Source: Bacillus sp. B-jedd (GTDB lineage: Bacteria; Bacillota; Bacilli; Bacillales; Cytobacillaceae). Taken from it: DNA of 64,000 nucleotides. Below, piece by piece: positions 42,837 through 52,263 of this stretch (position 1 is its first letter; every line of letters starts with the position of its first letter). A program made the translations under genes and the position numbers. The notes under the pieces are model-generated. The model was not told the origin of the DNA, searched no databases, and saw only the letters and a program-made list of their open reading frames with translations. The stretch spans positions 3,679,001-3,743,000 of the forward strand of contig NZ_CCXR01000001.1 in NCBI RefSeq assembly GCF_000821085.1, read 5' to 3'.

Positions 42837-45800
42837 CTAGATTGGTTTCGAATTAATAATGACGCCTTTCAATGACTTTTCTTCCGCGGCTTTTTCAGCT
42901 ACTAAACCTGTATCGGCAATCGTCGCAACCATTCGCTTCGGATGAAACAGGCTGTACAGGACAGGGACAATAAAGAGTGTCAGCAACGTGGAAGTTGCCA
43001 GCCCGCCGATGACGACAACCGCCATTGAGGAGGAAACAATCCCGGCATGGCTGGAAACCGCCATTGGAATGAGGGCTCCGACCGTGGCAATGGCTGTCAT
43101 CAAAATTGGCCTGATCCGAATGACGCCTGCTTCGAGCAATGCCTCCCGGGCAGCCAGTCCTTGCTTCTCAAACTGCTTCACTTTATCGACAAGGACGATT
43201 GCGTTCGTGACGACAATCCCGTTCAGCATGAGCAGGCCAATCATGGCCGGCATCCCAATCGGTTCGTTGACAATCCACAGGCCAAGCAGTGCGCCGATCA
43301 GCGAAAACGGAATTGAGAACAAAATGACGAACGGTGCTCTTCCCTCGCCAAAAGCAATGACCATAACGAGGTAGACAAGAAGAATACTGACGGCAATCGC
43401 CATCGCCATATTCCTGAAGCCCTCTTCCATTGCCGCCGAAGCGCCTTCCTTGTAGTAATGGACATTGTCCGGCAAATTAAGAGCCGCGATTTTCTGATCC
43501 GCTTTTTTGGCAATATCGCCGGTTTTACTGTCGGTAATCTGGGCAAAAACCATCACATACTCATTCTGATTTAAATGAGTGATTACCATCCGGCTGCTGG
43601 CACGCTTTAAAGTCCCAATGTCCTTTAGCTTGACCGGCACCCCCATCATATTGGTGATTTGCTGCTCTCCAAGTTCATCAAGTGAAGATACATCCTCCAT
43701 TTTCAACCCGAGTTTCACATCTGTTTTATTATTATCCATCGTCATGGTAGTGACAGCATCCCCGTTAATCAGTTCGCGCAAGCTTTTTCCGACCATCGCC
43801 GGCATCAGGCCGTGTTCAGCGAGCTTCTTTTCATTCAAATCGATCTGAATTTCCGGCTCATCCCCTTCAAGCGAAGATTGGACATCTGCCATGCCGTCAA
43901 TTCCTTTCAGCTCTTTCACAATCTCCTTGCTGGCTGCTTTAATGTCTTCAAAGTCCGAACCATTCACAACGAGCACATATTGGGACTGTCCCCCGCCGGC
44001 AAGGCCGCCGACCCCGGTAACGGAAATTTCTTTTGCAACCTTCAATTTCGCGAATTGCCCTCGCAGATGTTCAATGAACCCATCTGCATCCTTTACTGAA
44101 TCATTGATCTCAAAGGTAATGGAAGCGCGCCCGAATTGCCCATTAACACTCGTGCTGACGAGCTTCACTTCTTTTTTTGCCAGCAAAATGTCCTCAACCA
44201 CACTGGCCGCGTCTCTTGTCCTTTCAGGCGAAGCTCCTTTATCCATTGTTAAACTCACGTCAAAACTGCTGGCCCGCTCCTGCGGCAGGAATGTCGTCCC
44301 AAGCTTTGGCGCAATCAACGCGATGGACCCGGCGAGGACAACAATCGATACTAGCAGCGTCAATACCCGACGCCCTAGTACCCATGCAAGGGAAGAACGG
44401 TATGCTCTTTGAATAGGCCCTTCTTTATGCTCCTTCGGCGTCAGCTTGAGGAGGAATAATTTTGACATGAGCGGAACGACAGTAACCGCGACAATAAGCG
44501 AAAACAGCAGCGAGATGACAATCGTCCAGGCGAGGGGCGCGAAGAATTTCCCGATGATTCCCGGGACAAATGCCATTGGCAAAAAGACGGCGACCGTTGT
44601 AATCGTCGAGGACGTAATCGCCTTGGCGACCTCCCTAGTCGCTTCTTCCACAAGCGATTCGTTCCGCTCCTTGGAAGCACGGATCCTTCTGAATACATTC
44701 TCGATGACAACAATCGAATCATCGACGACCCGGCCGACCGCAACCGCGATTCCGGCAAGTGTCATGATATTAAGGGTATAGCCAAGCATGTTCAGCACCG
44801 TAAACGAAGCGAAAATAGACAGCGGGATCGAAATAATCGCAATGATGGTCGAGCGGATATTTCTCAAGAACAGGAAGGTAACAATGACTGCCATCAGTGA
44901 ACCGAGCAACGCTTCCCGCAGCATAGCATAAACTGAATCCTTTATTTCAACAGACTGGTCCCGGAGCACCTCGATTTTCAAGCCGTCCGGCAACCCCGCG
45001 CCTTTTATTTCCTCCCTTGCTTTTTCGACGATCGACACCACATTGGCGCCGCCTTCCGCGACAATTCCAATCCGGACTCCTTCCTTCCCGTTAATCCTCG
45101 TAAAATCACTTTTATGCTCACTTTCATAGCTGACCTCAGCAATCTCGCTCAGCTTCACCCGTCCCAGATTCTCCGCGCCAGGCAAGAAGAGGGTGACGCC
45201 TTTTAAATCTTCGAGCGATTTCAGTTCCTTCCCGACCCGGACAGGCAGCGTCTGCCCGTCAAGCTCTATATCTCCTGTCGGGATGGACATATTGTTGGCA
45301 GTAATCGCTCCCTTCACCTGGTCGAGCGTGATGCCGCGCTTCTTCATCTCATCCGGCAAAAGGCGGATGTTGACACTTTTGCCGTCAATCCCCCCGGTAT
45401 CAACTTTACTGATACCGTCAATTGTCTCCAGCCTCGGGACCAGCTTCCCCTTTACGAAGTTCTGGACATCGGCACTTCCTTCACTCGCATACACGCCAAC
45501 CGCAAAGATCGTTGGATCAGGTTCAGGCCCCTGCAAAATGAACTCTGGCTTGCTCGCCGTTTCCGGGAGCGTAATTTTGTCAATGGCCGCTTTTGCCAGC
45601 TGTTCCGCATCCTTCATATCGACAGCCATATCGATCTCCATTGTGGAATAAAGGGCGTTGGCCGCCGCATCTGTATAAATATTCTTAACCCCTTCCACGT
45701 TCATCAGTTCCCGTTCGACCGGCTCGCCGATCTCCTGCATCACCTGTTCCGGCGACGCGCCCGGATACGGGATGACAACCGTTAAATACGGGATATCCAC

Positions 45801-45920
45801 ATTCGGATACTTTTCAATATTGATTTCTTTCAGGGAATAAAGCCCCCCTGCCAAAATCAGCATCATCATCAGAAACAGCGCAACTGCATTTCTCATACTG
45901 AATTGAATCACTTTTTTCAT
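42837..45920 (-). CDS. swrC: RND-family efflux pump (HAE1/AcrB-like, SwrC-type)
   Basis: 1027 residues, twelve membrane helices in two repeats with two large extracytoplasmic domains. Proton-relay acidic residues sit in AVGRVVDDSIVVIENV (helix 4). The N-terminus VALFLMMMLILAGGLYSLKEINIEKYPNVDIP is typical. In Bacillus the single such pump, SwrC (YerP), exports surfactin-like and other amphipathic compounds. No membrane-fusion or outer-membrane partner is encoded nearby, as expected for a Gram-positive. GGGAG precedes ATG 45920. Orthology to SwrC is by family and length, not by alignment. Confidence 0.9.
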   Translation of the reverse strand: MKKVIQFSMRNAVALFLMMMLILAGGLYSLKEINIEKYPNVDIPYLTVVIPYPGASPEQVMQEIGEPVERELMNVEGVKNIYTDAAANALYSTMEIDMAVDMKDAEQLAKAAIDKITLPETASKPEFILQGPEPDPTIFAVGVYASEGSADVQNFVKGKLVPRLETIDGISKVDTGGIDGKSVNIRLLPDEMKKRGITLDQVKGAITANNMSIPTGDIELDGQTLPVRVGKELKSLEDLKGVTLFLPGAENLGRVKLSEIAEVSYESEHKSDFTRINGKEGVRIGIVAEGGANVVSIVEKAREEIKGAGLPDGLKIEVLRDQSVEIKDSVYAMLREALLGSLMAVIVTFLFLRNIRSTIIAIISIPLSIFASFTVLNMLGYTLNIMTLAGIAVAVGRVVDDSIVVIENVFRRIRASKERNESLVEEATREVAKAITSSTITTVAVFLPMAFVPGIIGKFFAPLAWTIVISLLFSLIVAVTVVPLMSKLFLLKLTPKEHKEGPIQRAYRSSLAWVLGRRVLTLLVSIVVLAGSIALIAPKLGTTFLPQERASSFDVSLTMDKGASPERTRDAASVVEDILLAKKEVKLVSTSVNGQFGRASITFEINDSVKDADGFIEHLRGQFAKLKVAKEISVTGVGGLAGGGQSQYVLVVNGSDFEDIKAASKEIVKELKGIDGMADVQSSLEGDEPEIQIDLNEKKLAEHGLMPAMVGKSLRELINGDAVTTMTMDNNKTDVKLGLKMEDVSSLDELGEQQITNMMGVPVKLKDIGTLKRASSRMVITHLNQNEYVMVFAQITDSKTGDIAKKADQKIAALNLPDNVHYYKEGASAAMEEGFRNMAMAIAVSILLVYLVMVIAFGEGRAPFVILFSIPFSLIGALLGLWIVNEPIGMPAMIGLLMLNGIVVTNAIVLVDKVKQFEKQGLAAREALLEAGVIRIRPILMTAIATVGALIPMAVSSHAGIVSSSMAVVVIGGLATSTLLTLFIVPVLYSLFHPKRMVATIADTGLVAEKAAEEKSLKGVIINSKPI

Positions 45921-46103
45921 CCCGTTAATCTCCCATTCCTTTTATTGGCCAGAGGAATACTCTGGTATTTACTCCTCTTTATGGTAAATGGTTTGCCGTT
46001 TAAGGGTATGAAGCTATGGAATGATTTTCCTCTAGGACTTGAGGCTGAGGGGGGATGGGCAAAATGGGAAGGTGCTGTCCGGGGCCGGGTAAGTAATTAA
46101 CAT

Positions 46104-46137
46104 AAAAGAAAAACAGCCCCCGACTGCACGCAGGGCT
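46104..46137 (-). terminator. Terminator of the DinB-like gene
   Basis: AGCCC...GGGCT stem followed by GTTTTTCTTTT on the minus strand, about 55 bp past the stop at 46193. Confidence 0.6.
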
Positions 46138-46192
46138 GATTTCGTCTTCTATATTCTCTTAGGTTTCGGGCCATTTTTTAGTTGACCTGTCC

Positions 46193-46687
46193 TTATTTCG
46201 CTCTTGGGATGCTGAGTGTTTTCCAGCTGTCATTTTTGATCATTTTTGCAATATAAATGATTTGGCCGACATGGCCCATGGAATGGACGACACTTCTTTG
46301 AATGGCGCTCATCACTGAATAAGGTTCCTGCCGGATGAACACCGTCCTGTCCAGGTCACTGTCCGTTAAATCGCCCAATGTCCCGAACAGCACATTCCAG
46401 CCAGATTCCCAGTCCTCGAGAAGCGCGTTTCTGGACTCGTACTCACCAATGAATTCCCCATCGCGGTTCCGGTCCGGCTTTTCCCCGTCAGTTGTCAGAA
46501 AGGAACTGAATCTCGACCGCAAGTTCCCGCTCATATGTTTCACAATAATCGCGATGCTGTTCGATTCTTCGTTTGGCGCGAAGTGAAGTTCCTCCACCGA
46601 CAATTGGTCCATCGCCTTTTCAGCCTGGCTTTTCATTTCTTCAAAGTTCTTGCGGGTTAGTTTCAAAAAGTTCGTTTCGGTACTCAT
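46193..46687 (-). CDS. DinB/DUF1572-family protein
   Basis: 164 residues, all-helical four-helix bundle of the DinB/YfiT superfamily. Likely metal ligands are His in IVKHMSGN (near 50) and two His in HSMGHVGQIIYI (near 135-139), the usual three-histidine arrangement. DinB-like proteins are thiol-dependent transferases or of unknown activity. It is co-directional with YndJ (33 bp gap) and may share its transcript. ATG 46687 with GGAGGG upstream. Confidence 0.85.
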   Translation of the reverse strand: MSTETNFLKLTRKNFEEMKSQAEKAMDQLSVEELHFAPNEESNSIAIIVKHMSGNLRSRFSSFLTTDGEKPDRNRDGEFIGEYESRNALLEDWESGWNVLFGTLGDLTDSDLDRTVFIRQEPYSVMSAIQRSVVHSMGHVGQIIYIAKMIKNDSWKTLSIPRAK

Positions 46688-46720
46688 TGAGTGGATCCCT
46701 CCTATATGAAAATTTCAAGC

Positions 46721-48274
46721 TCAAATAGTTTTTGTTTCAGCGGCAGCCTTTGACCTGATTTCATAATTCAGATCGAGAACGCGGATCCCAAATAGGTATG
46801 AAGCGTGATAGGCTTTGATGATTCCGTGTTCCATCCACACATCAATCGTTTCATTGATCGGAATGCGGAAGCTTTTTTGCCAAAGGGTGAGGTAAACGCC
46901 GTTATGGTCGTCCTTCTTTTTCTCCGAGAAGGAGGTGAGGGTGACACCGTCTTTCCCATAATGCCCGATTCGAAGGATGCTGGTCATGCCGCCAGACGGA
47001 AGCGGGAAGAAAACGTTATAGAAGCGCTCACCGCTAGCATTTAGATGCGTCGAATAGGCGGCGACATAGATGGCTTTACTTGTCATTTTATCGCTTCTCA
47101 CCCAGGCGCGTACATTTTCACGGCTGTCCTTTCGGTCGATCAGCTTAAACATCCGGCTGTCCACCTCTGTCAGCGCTTCTTCCTTCAAGGTCGGGAAATT
47201 CATTTGTTCAATTATGATCGACAGCTTTTTATATAGGCGCGCCACCGGGTAGAAAAGCGGGTTCCAGCGCGGCTGGACGTCCATATCATATCCAATTGTG
47301 TTTGTATAAAAGTCAGCAATCAGAGGGCTGATTTTGCCAGGGAAAAATTCATTCCTTGTAAAATCTGCCATCGAATCGACCATCCCGGCCGGATGCCTGG
47401 CCGTGTTTGCGATAAGGGCATTCCGGCTAAAAAAATCGGTGCCAATCCGCCCCTGTCCCATAATGGATGAGAAGGGAATTTCCTTTAACGGGAAATGGGA
47501 CTGCGGCTTAAGTTGGAGCCATCCAGCAAGGCCGAAACCAGTGAATAACAGAGCGTTTGTGATGCCGTGAAAGGCCGCCATAAACGGAATGTCAACCAGC
47601 CTGAGGGCATACAGGGCGGACAGCAGCATTGTAAACATCAGCGAGCCGGATGAAACCATCAGCGGGACGTGCTTTGTTTTGAATGAGTACCAGCAATATG
47701 TATAGAGTGCCGCGGCAAAAGCGAGCACCGTTGCAATTTCAATTACCCGTGAATAAGTAATGCCAATCGCAACGGCCAGCGGCGATAGAAGCAAGACGAC
47801 CATAGTAAGATGATATTGTTTTGAGATGCCGCCGTTATCCTTCAGCCATCTGCCAAGCAGCCCGGCGAAGAGCAGAGCGAAGAGGCTCGAATAATGGAAA
47901 TGGATTGCCGTCAGCAGTGCAAGCGTACCGGAAAAGCCGAACAACGCCCAGCCTTGTTGGGCAACGACGAACCATACTCCGCCAATAGGTAAATAGATCA
48001 TCGAAAAGTCGATCAGCGTCTCTTCAAGATAAAACCCGCCTCTTTCAAAAAAACGCAGCGCGCCATACACGCCGATCAGCGCGCAGTAAAGGAGCCATGC
48101 GAAAGATAGCGATGGGACTAAAAATGAAATGATTGCGGCAGCCGCAAACACGGGGTGGGCTTTCTTCAGAAAAAGAAAGAAACGGCTCCGCCCCCCTGCC
48201 AGCCGGAAATAAACGGGTATATATAAGGTGATTGATAGAATTAAGATGAGTTGCAGGATGTGATATGAGTCCAA
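46721..48274 (-). CDS. yndJ: YndJ-like multi-pass membrane protein
   Basis: 517 residues. The N-terminal half (1 to about 255) has about nine membrane helices and the segment SMIYLPIGGVWFVVAQQG, followed by LTAIHFHYSSLFALLFAG, which I recognise from Bacillus YndJ. The C-terminal half is soluble, with a lipid- or sugar-domain-like beta pattern (GERFYNVFFPLPSGGMTSILRIG). Function unknown. Upstream lies hairpin array D; downstream the DinB-like gene. Confidence 0.7.
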   Translation of the reverse strand: MDSYHILQLILILSITLYIPVYFRLAGGRSRFFLFLKKAHPVFAAAAIISFLVPSLSFAWLLYCALIGVYGALRFFERGGFYLEETLIDFSMIYLPIGGVWFVVAQQGWALFGFSGTLALLTAIHFHYSSLFALLFAGLLGRWLKDNGGISKQYHLTMVVLLLSPLAVAIGITYSRVIEIATVLAFAAALYTYCWYSFKTKHVPLMVSSGSLMFTMLLSALYALRLVDIPFMAAFHGITNALLFTGFGLAGWLQLKPQSHFPLKEIPFSSIMGQGRIGTDFFSRNALIANTARHPAGMVDSMADFTRNEFFPGKISPLIADFYTNTIGYDMDVQPRWNPLFYPVARLYKKLSIIIEQMNFPTLKEEALTEVDSRMFKLIDRKDSRENVRAWVRSDKMTSKAIYVAAYSTHLNASGERFYNVFFPLPSGGMTSILRIGHYGKDGVTLTSFSEKKKDDHNGVYLTLWQKSFRIPINETIDVWMEHGIIKAYHASYLFGIRVLDLNYEIRSKAAAETKTI

Positions 48275-48382
48275 AGTGCTGTGGCCCCTTTCTGAAATAT
48301 GAGCTCCTTAATATATATTTCTCTTGTGAGTGGCGGATTTCCTTTTTAGCCATAGTGCAAATATAAAATTAGGCGTTTAACC

Positions 48383-49137
48383 TTTTAGTGAACGAAGGGC
48401 CGGTTGACTGGCGAGGGAGAATCAAAATCTTTGGTGAATGAAGGGCCAGTTGGCTCTGGCGCCTGTTCAGGCGCTACTGTGAACAAAGGGCCGGTTGGCT
48501 GGAGCCCGTTCGTTCACTAGGGCTTTTTAGAATTGGCCAACTCTGTTCGCGTTCTAAATGGCTTTTAGAGCCCGGAGGACACAATCACACCAGCGGTTCG
48601 GGCTCTAAGTCTTCCTTTAGAGCCCCGAGAATCCGGTCACCTCAGCGCTTCGGGCTCTAAGTCGGTCTTTAGTGACCGAAGGACCTGATCATCCCAGCAT
48701 TTCGGGCTCTAAATCGGTCTTTAGTGCCCGAAGGACTTGATCAACCCAGCAGTTCGGGCTCTAAGTCGGTCTTTAGTGCCCGAAGGACTTGATCACCTCG
48801 GCGGTTCGGGCTCTAAGTCGGTCTTTAGTGCCCGAAGGACTTGATCATCCCTGCGGTTCGGGCTCTAAGTCGGTCTTTACAACGCGAAGAATCCCTCGGC
48901 CGACTCTGTTCGCGTTCTATATTGGCCTTTACAACGCGGAGGGACCTTTGGCCGACCCTGTTCGCGTTCTAAATCGACCTTTACCACGCGAAGGGGCCTT
49001 TGGCCAACTCAGTCCGCGTTCTAAATCGACCTTTACAACGCGGAAGAGCATTAGGCCAACTCTGTTCGCGTTCTAAACCGACCTTTACCACGCGAAGAAT
49101 CCCTTAGCCAACTCTGTCCGCGTTCTATATCGACTTA
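48383..49137. repeat. Tandem hairpin array D: 11 regular 52-bp units plus degenerate 5' part
   Basis: TTTA marks unit starts at 48564, 48616, 48668, 48720, 48772, 48824, 48876, 48928, 48980, 49032 and 49084, a strict 52-bp register. Each unit is a 12-13 bp arm, about 20 bp loop, the complementary arm and a 6-bp spacer. Units to 48875 use stems like TTAGtGCCCGAA/TTCGGGCtCTAA; from 48876 the stem is TTTAcAACGCGAA/TTCGCGTTcTAAA. Before 48564 irregular units carry GTGAAC/GTTCAC arms. It lies between the YndJ start and a YheC/D stop, both on the minus strand. Confidence 0.93.
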
Positions 49138-49189
49138 CCAAAGCAAAGCATTGTTATATTGCCAAATTGTTTAACGTGGATGAAGCGCT

Positions 49190-49957
49190 TCATCCACGTC
49201 TCAATTTCCGGTTGTATTTTCGAATAGCATTGATTTTTTTCAGCATGGCGGGGTTTTTTAGGTCGTGGAATGGGACGTCGCCGGGGTTGGAGTTAATTTC
49301 GATGATTTTGACCTGGAGGTATTGGTTGATTCCAAGATCTAGGCCCCAGATTGTTTTTTCGGGGAAGAGCGGGTGGAGTTTTTCTGCGACGGTGAGGCAT
49401 ACCTGTTCCATTTCTTTGACGAGTTCTGCTTTCTTCCTGTCCGGCAGCCCAAGAGACGTGAATGCTTCTTCCAAAGTCAGCAACCCGGCCCGGTTATGCT
49501 TTAGATTTGTAATGAAATATCCTTCCTTCGCCATTTTTGCATAGCTCCCCGTCACCTGCCACTTCTCCGAGTCCAGCTTCCTCTGGACGACCATCCTGAT
49601 ATCAAGGGGTTTGCCTCCAATTCTCACCAAATCCACAAGCTCCTGGATGATATAAGGCTTCAGCCTCCAATCCAATACGCTCTGTAGATAAGCGTATGCG
49701 TCCTGCCGGTTATGAAAGATTCTTTTTTGATCACGGTGATAGACTTCTACTTTGCTTGAATGGTCTGCCACTTTATAAACTTCCTTCCCGCCCCCTTGGG
49801 AAACAGCAGGTTTGATAATGGCGGTTGCGTAGTAATTGAGCATGGCATTGAATGATTCTTCTGTCAGTTGGACTGTATAAGGCATGCGGCCGGCCATATG
49901 TTCATCTTTTTGAAAAAATAAAAATTGATGCAATTTATTCCCCTTATCCATTTTCAA
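49190..49957 (-). CDS. Short YheC/YheD-family ATP-grasp protein
   Basis: 255 residues, containing only the ATP-grasp half of the family: IIKPAVSQGGGKEVY (ATP loop), KPYIIQELVDLVRIGGKPLDIRMVVQ, and LGLDLGINQYLQVKIIEINSNPG with the metal-binding E-x-N. Motifs are intact, so it may be active. TTG 49957 is preferred, 9 nt after GGAG; ATG 49951 is the alternative. It faces away from the ATP-grasp gene at 50158, and together with the pair at 38-41 kb gives three YheC/D members in the window. Probable sporulation expression is inferred from family. Confidence 0.75.
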   Translation of the reverse strand: MKMDKGNKLHQFLFFQKDEHMAGRMPYTVQLTEESFNAMLNYYATAIIKPAVSQGGGKEVYKVADHSSKVEVYHRDQKRIFHNRQDAYAYLQSVLDWRLKPYIIQELVDLVRIGGKPLDIRMVVQRKLDSEKWQVTGSYAKMAKEGYFITNLKHNRAGLLTLEEAFTSLGLPDRKKAELVKEMEQVCLTVAEKLHPLFPEKTIWGLDLGINQYLQVKIIEINSNPGDVPFHDLKNPAMLKKINAIRKYNRKLRRG

Positions 49958-50157
49958 ATCTATCTGCTCCTTTTAACCAGTTGAATTGTTATGACAGAAT
50001 ATGCGAAAGTTCATGGTTTGCTTGTTCAAAAGCCTGATTTTCGGGTAATTGATAAATAGCCAGCTTAGTTGCGTAAAATTTAACAGTTTGAATTTCGCTT
50101 CAGGCGGGAACCAAACTTTCACATGATACTTTCAATATGAGAGGGGTACGTTCATTC

Positions 50158-51342
50158 ATGGAAATTACACCATTTTTGACATTAAAAGAAATATACGGGC
50201 CGCAGCTCGTCTTTAATCCAAGGGTTTCCTATTCCGGTCTAGGCTGGATTCCAAAGGATTCTGTCTTCGATGATTTCCGTACTGGCGCCTTGCTTTCCAT
50301 TGCAGGCGATATGCCTTTTGTCTGTAATGAACGGACAATTACCGGTGAAGCGCTCGAACTGATAGAAAAGGCCGGAATCACACCAGCGGAAAACCTGCTG
50401 ACGTATGAATGCAAGGAAAGCTATTACAGCCTGCTTGATTCACTCAAAAACAGCTCTAAAAAACAAGTTATCAATCACGCTTTTCCGGATTCGGAAATCC
50501 CCGAAGACCACTATTGGATAGACCAGTCGGTATTTTCATATTTAAACAACAAGGCGAACCTCCAGGAGATTGTACCGAAGGAAAACCTTCCAAGAAGGAC
50601 CGTCATCCGCCCTGATGAGACGGCTGACATCAGGAAGGAATGGGATTTGCCATTCGTTATGAAAGCCGCGACCGATTTACCGAACGGCGGCGGGCACGAT
50701 GTCGTCCTCTGCCGCGAAGAAAACGACTTTGAGGAGGCATGCAAGCTATTAAAGGACTGCGAAAGCATTGTCATCGAAGAACTTGTGGATGACCGAAAAA
50801 ACTTCTGCCTCCAGTTCGCAAAAACGCTGGATGGACAAATTCATTATCTTGGAGCGGGAGAACAGATCGTCTCGTCCGAAGGGAATTATGAAGGAAACTG
50901 GATTACCGCGGATGGCGGACCACCTGAGAAGGCAATCGAGGCTGGCCGCGCGATCATGGAAAAGGCGTGCCAGCTTGGGTATAAGGGCGTGGCCGGATTT
51001 GATATGCTCGTCACAAATGATGGCAGGATTGTCTGCATTGACTTGAATTTCCGCCTGAACGGTTCAACTCCGGCATTGCTTTTGAAAGACAGCATTTTCG
51101 ACCGCCGCGGCAGCCGGCATCTGATGTTCCGCAGCTGGAGAGTCAATAATTCCTGGGATCAATTCCAGGCTGATTGCCAAAGCATGGTTGAAAACGGAAC
51201 CCTTGTCCCAATATCCGTTTACCATCCGGAAGACCCTTCCGGCAAAAAAACGAATCCATTCATCAGCGGCATCATTCTCGGCGACTCAAAAGAGGAAATT
51301 GAGGAAAAAGAACAATTTCTTGGTAAGCGTGGCTGGAACTAG
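50158..51342 (+). CDS. ATP-grasp ligase-like protein of unknown substrate
   Basis: 394 residues. N-terminal domain with TGEALELIEKAG, central ATP-grasp (about 155-330): FVMKAATDLPNGGGHDV (ATP loop), VIEELVDDRKNFCLQFA, GVAGFDMLVTNDGRIVCIDLNFRLNGST, the last holding the D-x-N metal ligands. The fold resembles carboxylate-amine ligases. ATG 50158 follows GAGGGG by 11 nt. It is divergent from the short YheC/D gene, about 200 bp apart. The substrate cannot be inferred. Confidence 0.75.
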   Translation: MEITPFLTLKEIYGPQLVFNPRVSYSGLGWIPKDSVFDDFRTGALLSIAGDMPFVCNERTITGEALELIEKAGITPAENLLTYECKESYYSLLDSLKNSSKKQVINHAFPDSEIPEDHYWIDQSVFSYLNNKANLQEIVPKENLPRRTVIRPDETADIRKEWDLPFVMKAATDLPNGGGHDVVLCREENDFEEACKLLKDCESIVIEELVDDRKNFCLQFAKTLDGQIHYLGAGEQIVSSEGNYEGNWITADGGPPEKAIEAGRAIMEKACQLGYKGVAGFDMLVTNDGRIVCIDLNFRLNGSTPALLLKDSIFDRRGSRHLMFRSWRVNNSWDQFQADCQSMVENGTLVPISVYHPEDPSGKKTNPFISGIILGDSKEEIEEKEQFLGKRGWN

Positions 51343-51471
51343 CCGGCTCCGCCCACCTTCTGCAAAAATTTCTATGTAGTTGCCAGCACAGGGCCGATTT
51401 TCAACTTTTCAAAAAGATAAGTTGACTAATCGGCCTTCTATTTTGGCAAACTAAAGGATAGTTTACAGGGG

Positions 51472-52206
51472 GTGGAGGAATTGGGTCTTTTAGATTTTCA
51501 CCAGAGCCAGGAGGCCCTTTCGGTTCTGGAGTGGATTCTTCGCGCGATTATCGCTTTCGTCTTTTTAGTGGTCGTTGCCAAAGTATTGGGCCAGCGAACC
51601 ATCTCAAAGTTAAGGCTCCTCGATTTCGTCATCGCGCTTGTCATCGGAAACATTATTGCCCACCCATTATCCGACCAGCATACCGGCATGAAAGGCTCCA
51701 TGATTACCACTTCGGTCCTCGTAGTTTTATATTGCGCCGGGATAGCCTTAAATCTGAAATGGCCATGGTTCCGGAGACTGGTCAGCCATCCTCCCATCAC
51801 AATCATCGAGAATGGCAAAATCATGTATGATGGTCTAATTAAAGCGAAAATCTCACTAGATGATGTTTTGGAGGAAATGCGCGAAAAAAAGATTGTAGAT
51901 TTTCAAAAGGTGGCGCTTGCAGTCTGGGAAGCCGATGGGCGGATTTCCTTCTTCCTCGATCCGCAATATGAACCTCTAACCCCTGCGGCCCTTGGGGTGA
52001 AAACCGAGCCCTTCGATCTGCCCAGAGTCATTATAAAAGAAGGAACCATTAATCATGAGGAGCTTCAGCAAACAGGGAAGAACGTGCAATGGGTTGTTTC
52101 GGAGCTGGAAAACTCCTATCATGCAGAAGTAAAAGATGTCCTCCTTACCACACTGGATAAGCAGGATAATCTCAGGGTCTTCTTCTATAAAAATGAAAAA
52201 ACATAA
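51472..52206 (+). CDS. DUF421 membrane protein (YetF/YrbG family)
   Basis: 244 residues: three N-terminal membrane helices (about 20-110, with KVLGQRTISKLRLLDFVIALVIGNI) and two copies of the soluble DUF421 domain (FQKVALAVWEADGRISFFLDPQ and a following domain). Bacillus homologs include YetF, YrbG and YdfS; their function is largely unknown. The start is uncertain: GTG 51472 opens the frame, but TTG 51481 sits better relative to the G-rich SD. A strong terminator follows. Confidence 0.85.
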   Translation: MEELGLLDFHQSQEALSVLEWILRAIIAFVFLVVVAKVLGQRTISKLRLLDFVIALVIGNIIAHPLSDQHTGMKGSMITTSVLVVLYCAGIALNLKWPWFRRLVSHPPITIIENGKIMYDGLIKAKISLDDVLEEMREKKIVDFQKVALAVWEADGRISFFLDPQYEPLTPAALGVKTEPFDLPRVIIKEGTINHEELQQTGKNVQWVVSELENSYHAEVKDVLLTTLDKQDNLRVFFYKNEKT

Positions 52207-52236
52207 CCCCCGTGCTCCGGAAGGGTTATGTTTTTC
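52201..52236. terminator. Bidirectional terminator between DUF421 gene and cysC
   Basis: ACATAACCC/GGGTTATGT 9-bp stem with T-runs on both strands, between convergent genes. Confidence 0.85.
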
Positions 52237-52263
52237 TATATAGCCCCGTTTGTACTAACCAGC

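Noticed and set aside
48383..49137. CRISPR array
   Set aside because: The period is constant, but the entire unit is conserved, including what would be the spacers, and neighbouring units differ in the arms. No cas genes are nearby. The same applies to the arrays at 9982, 20135 and 30446.
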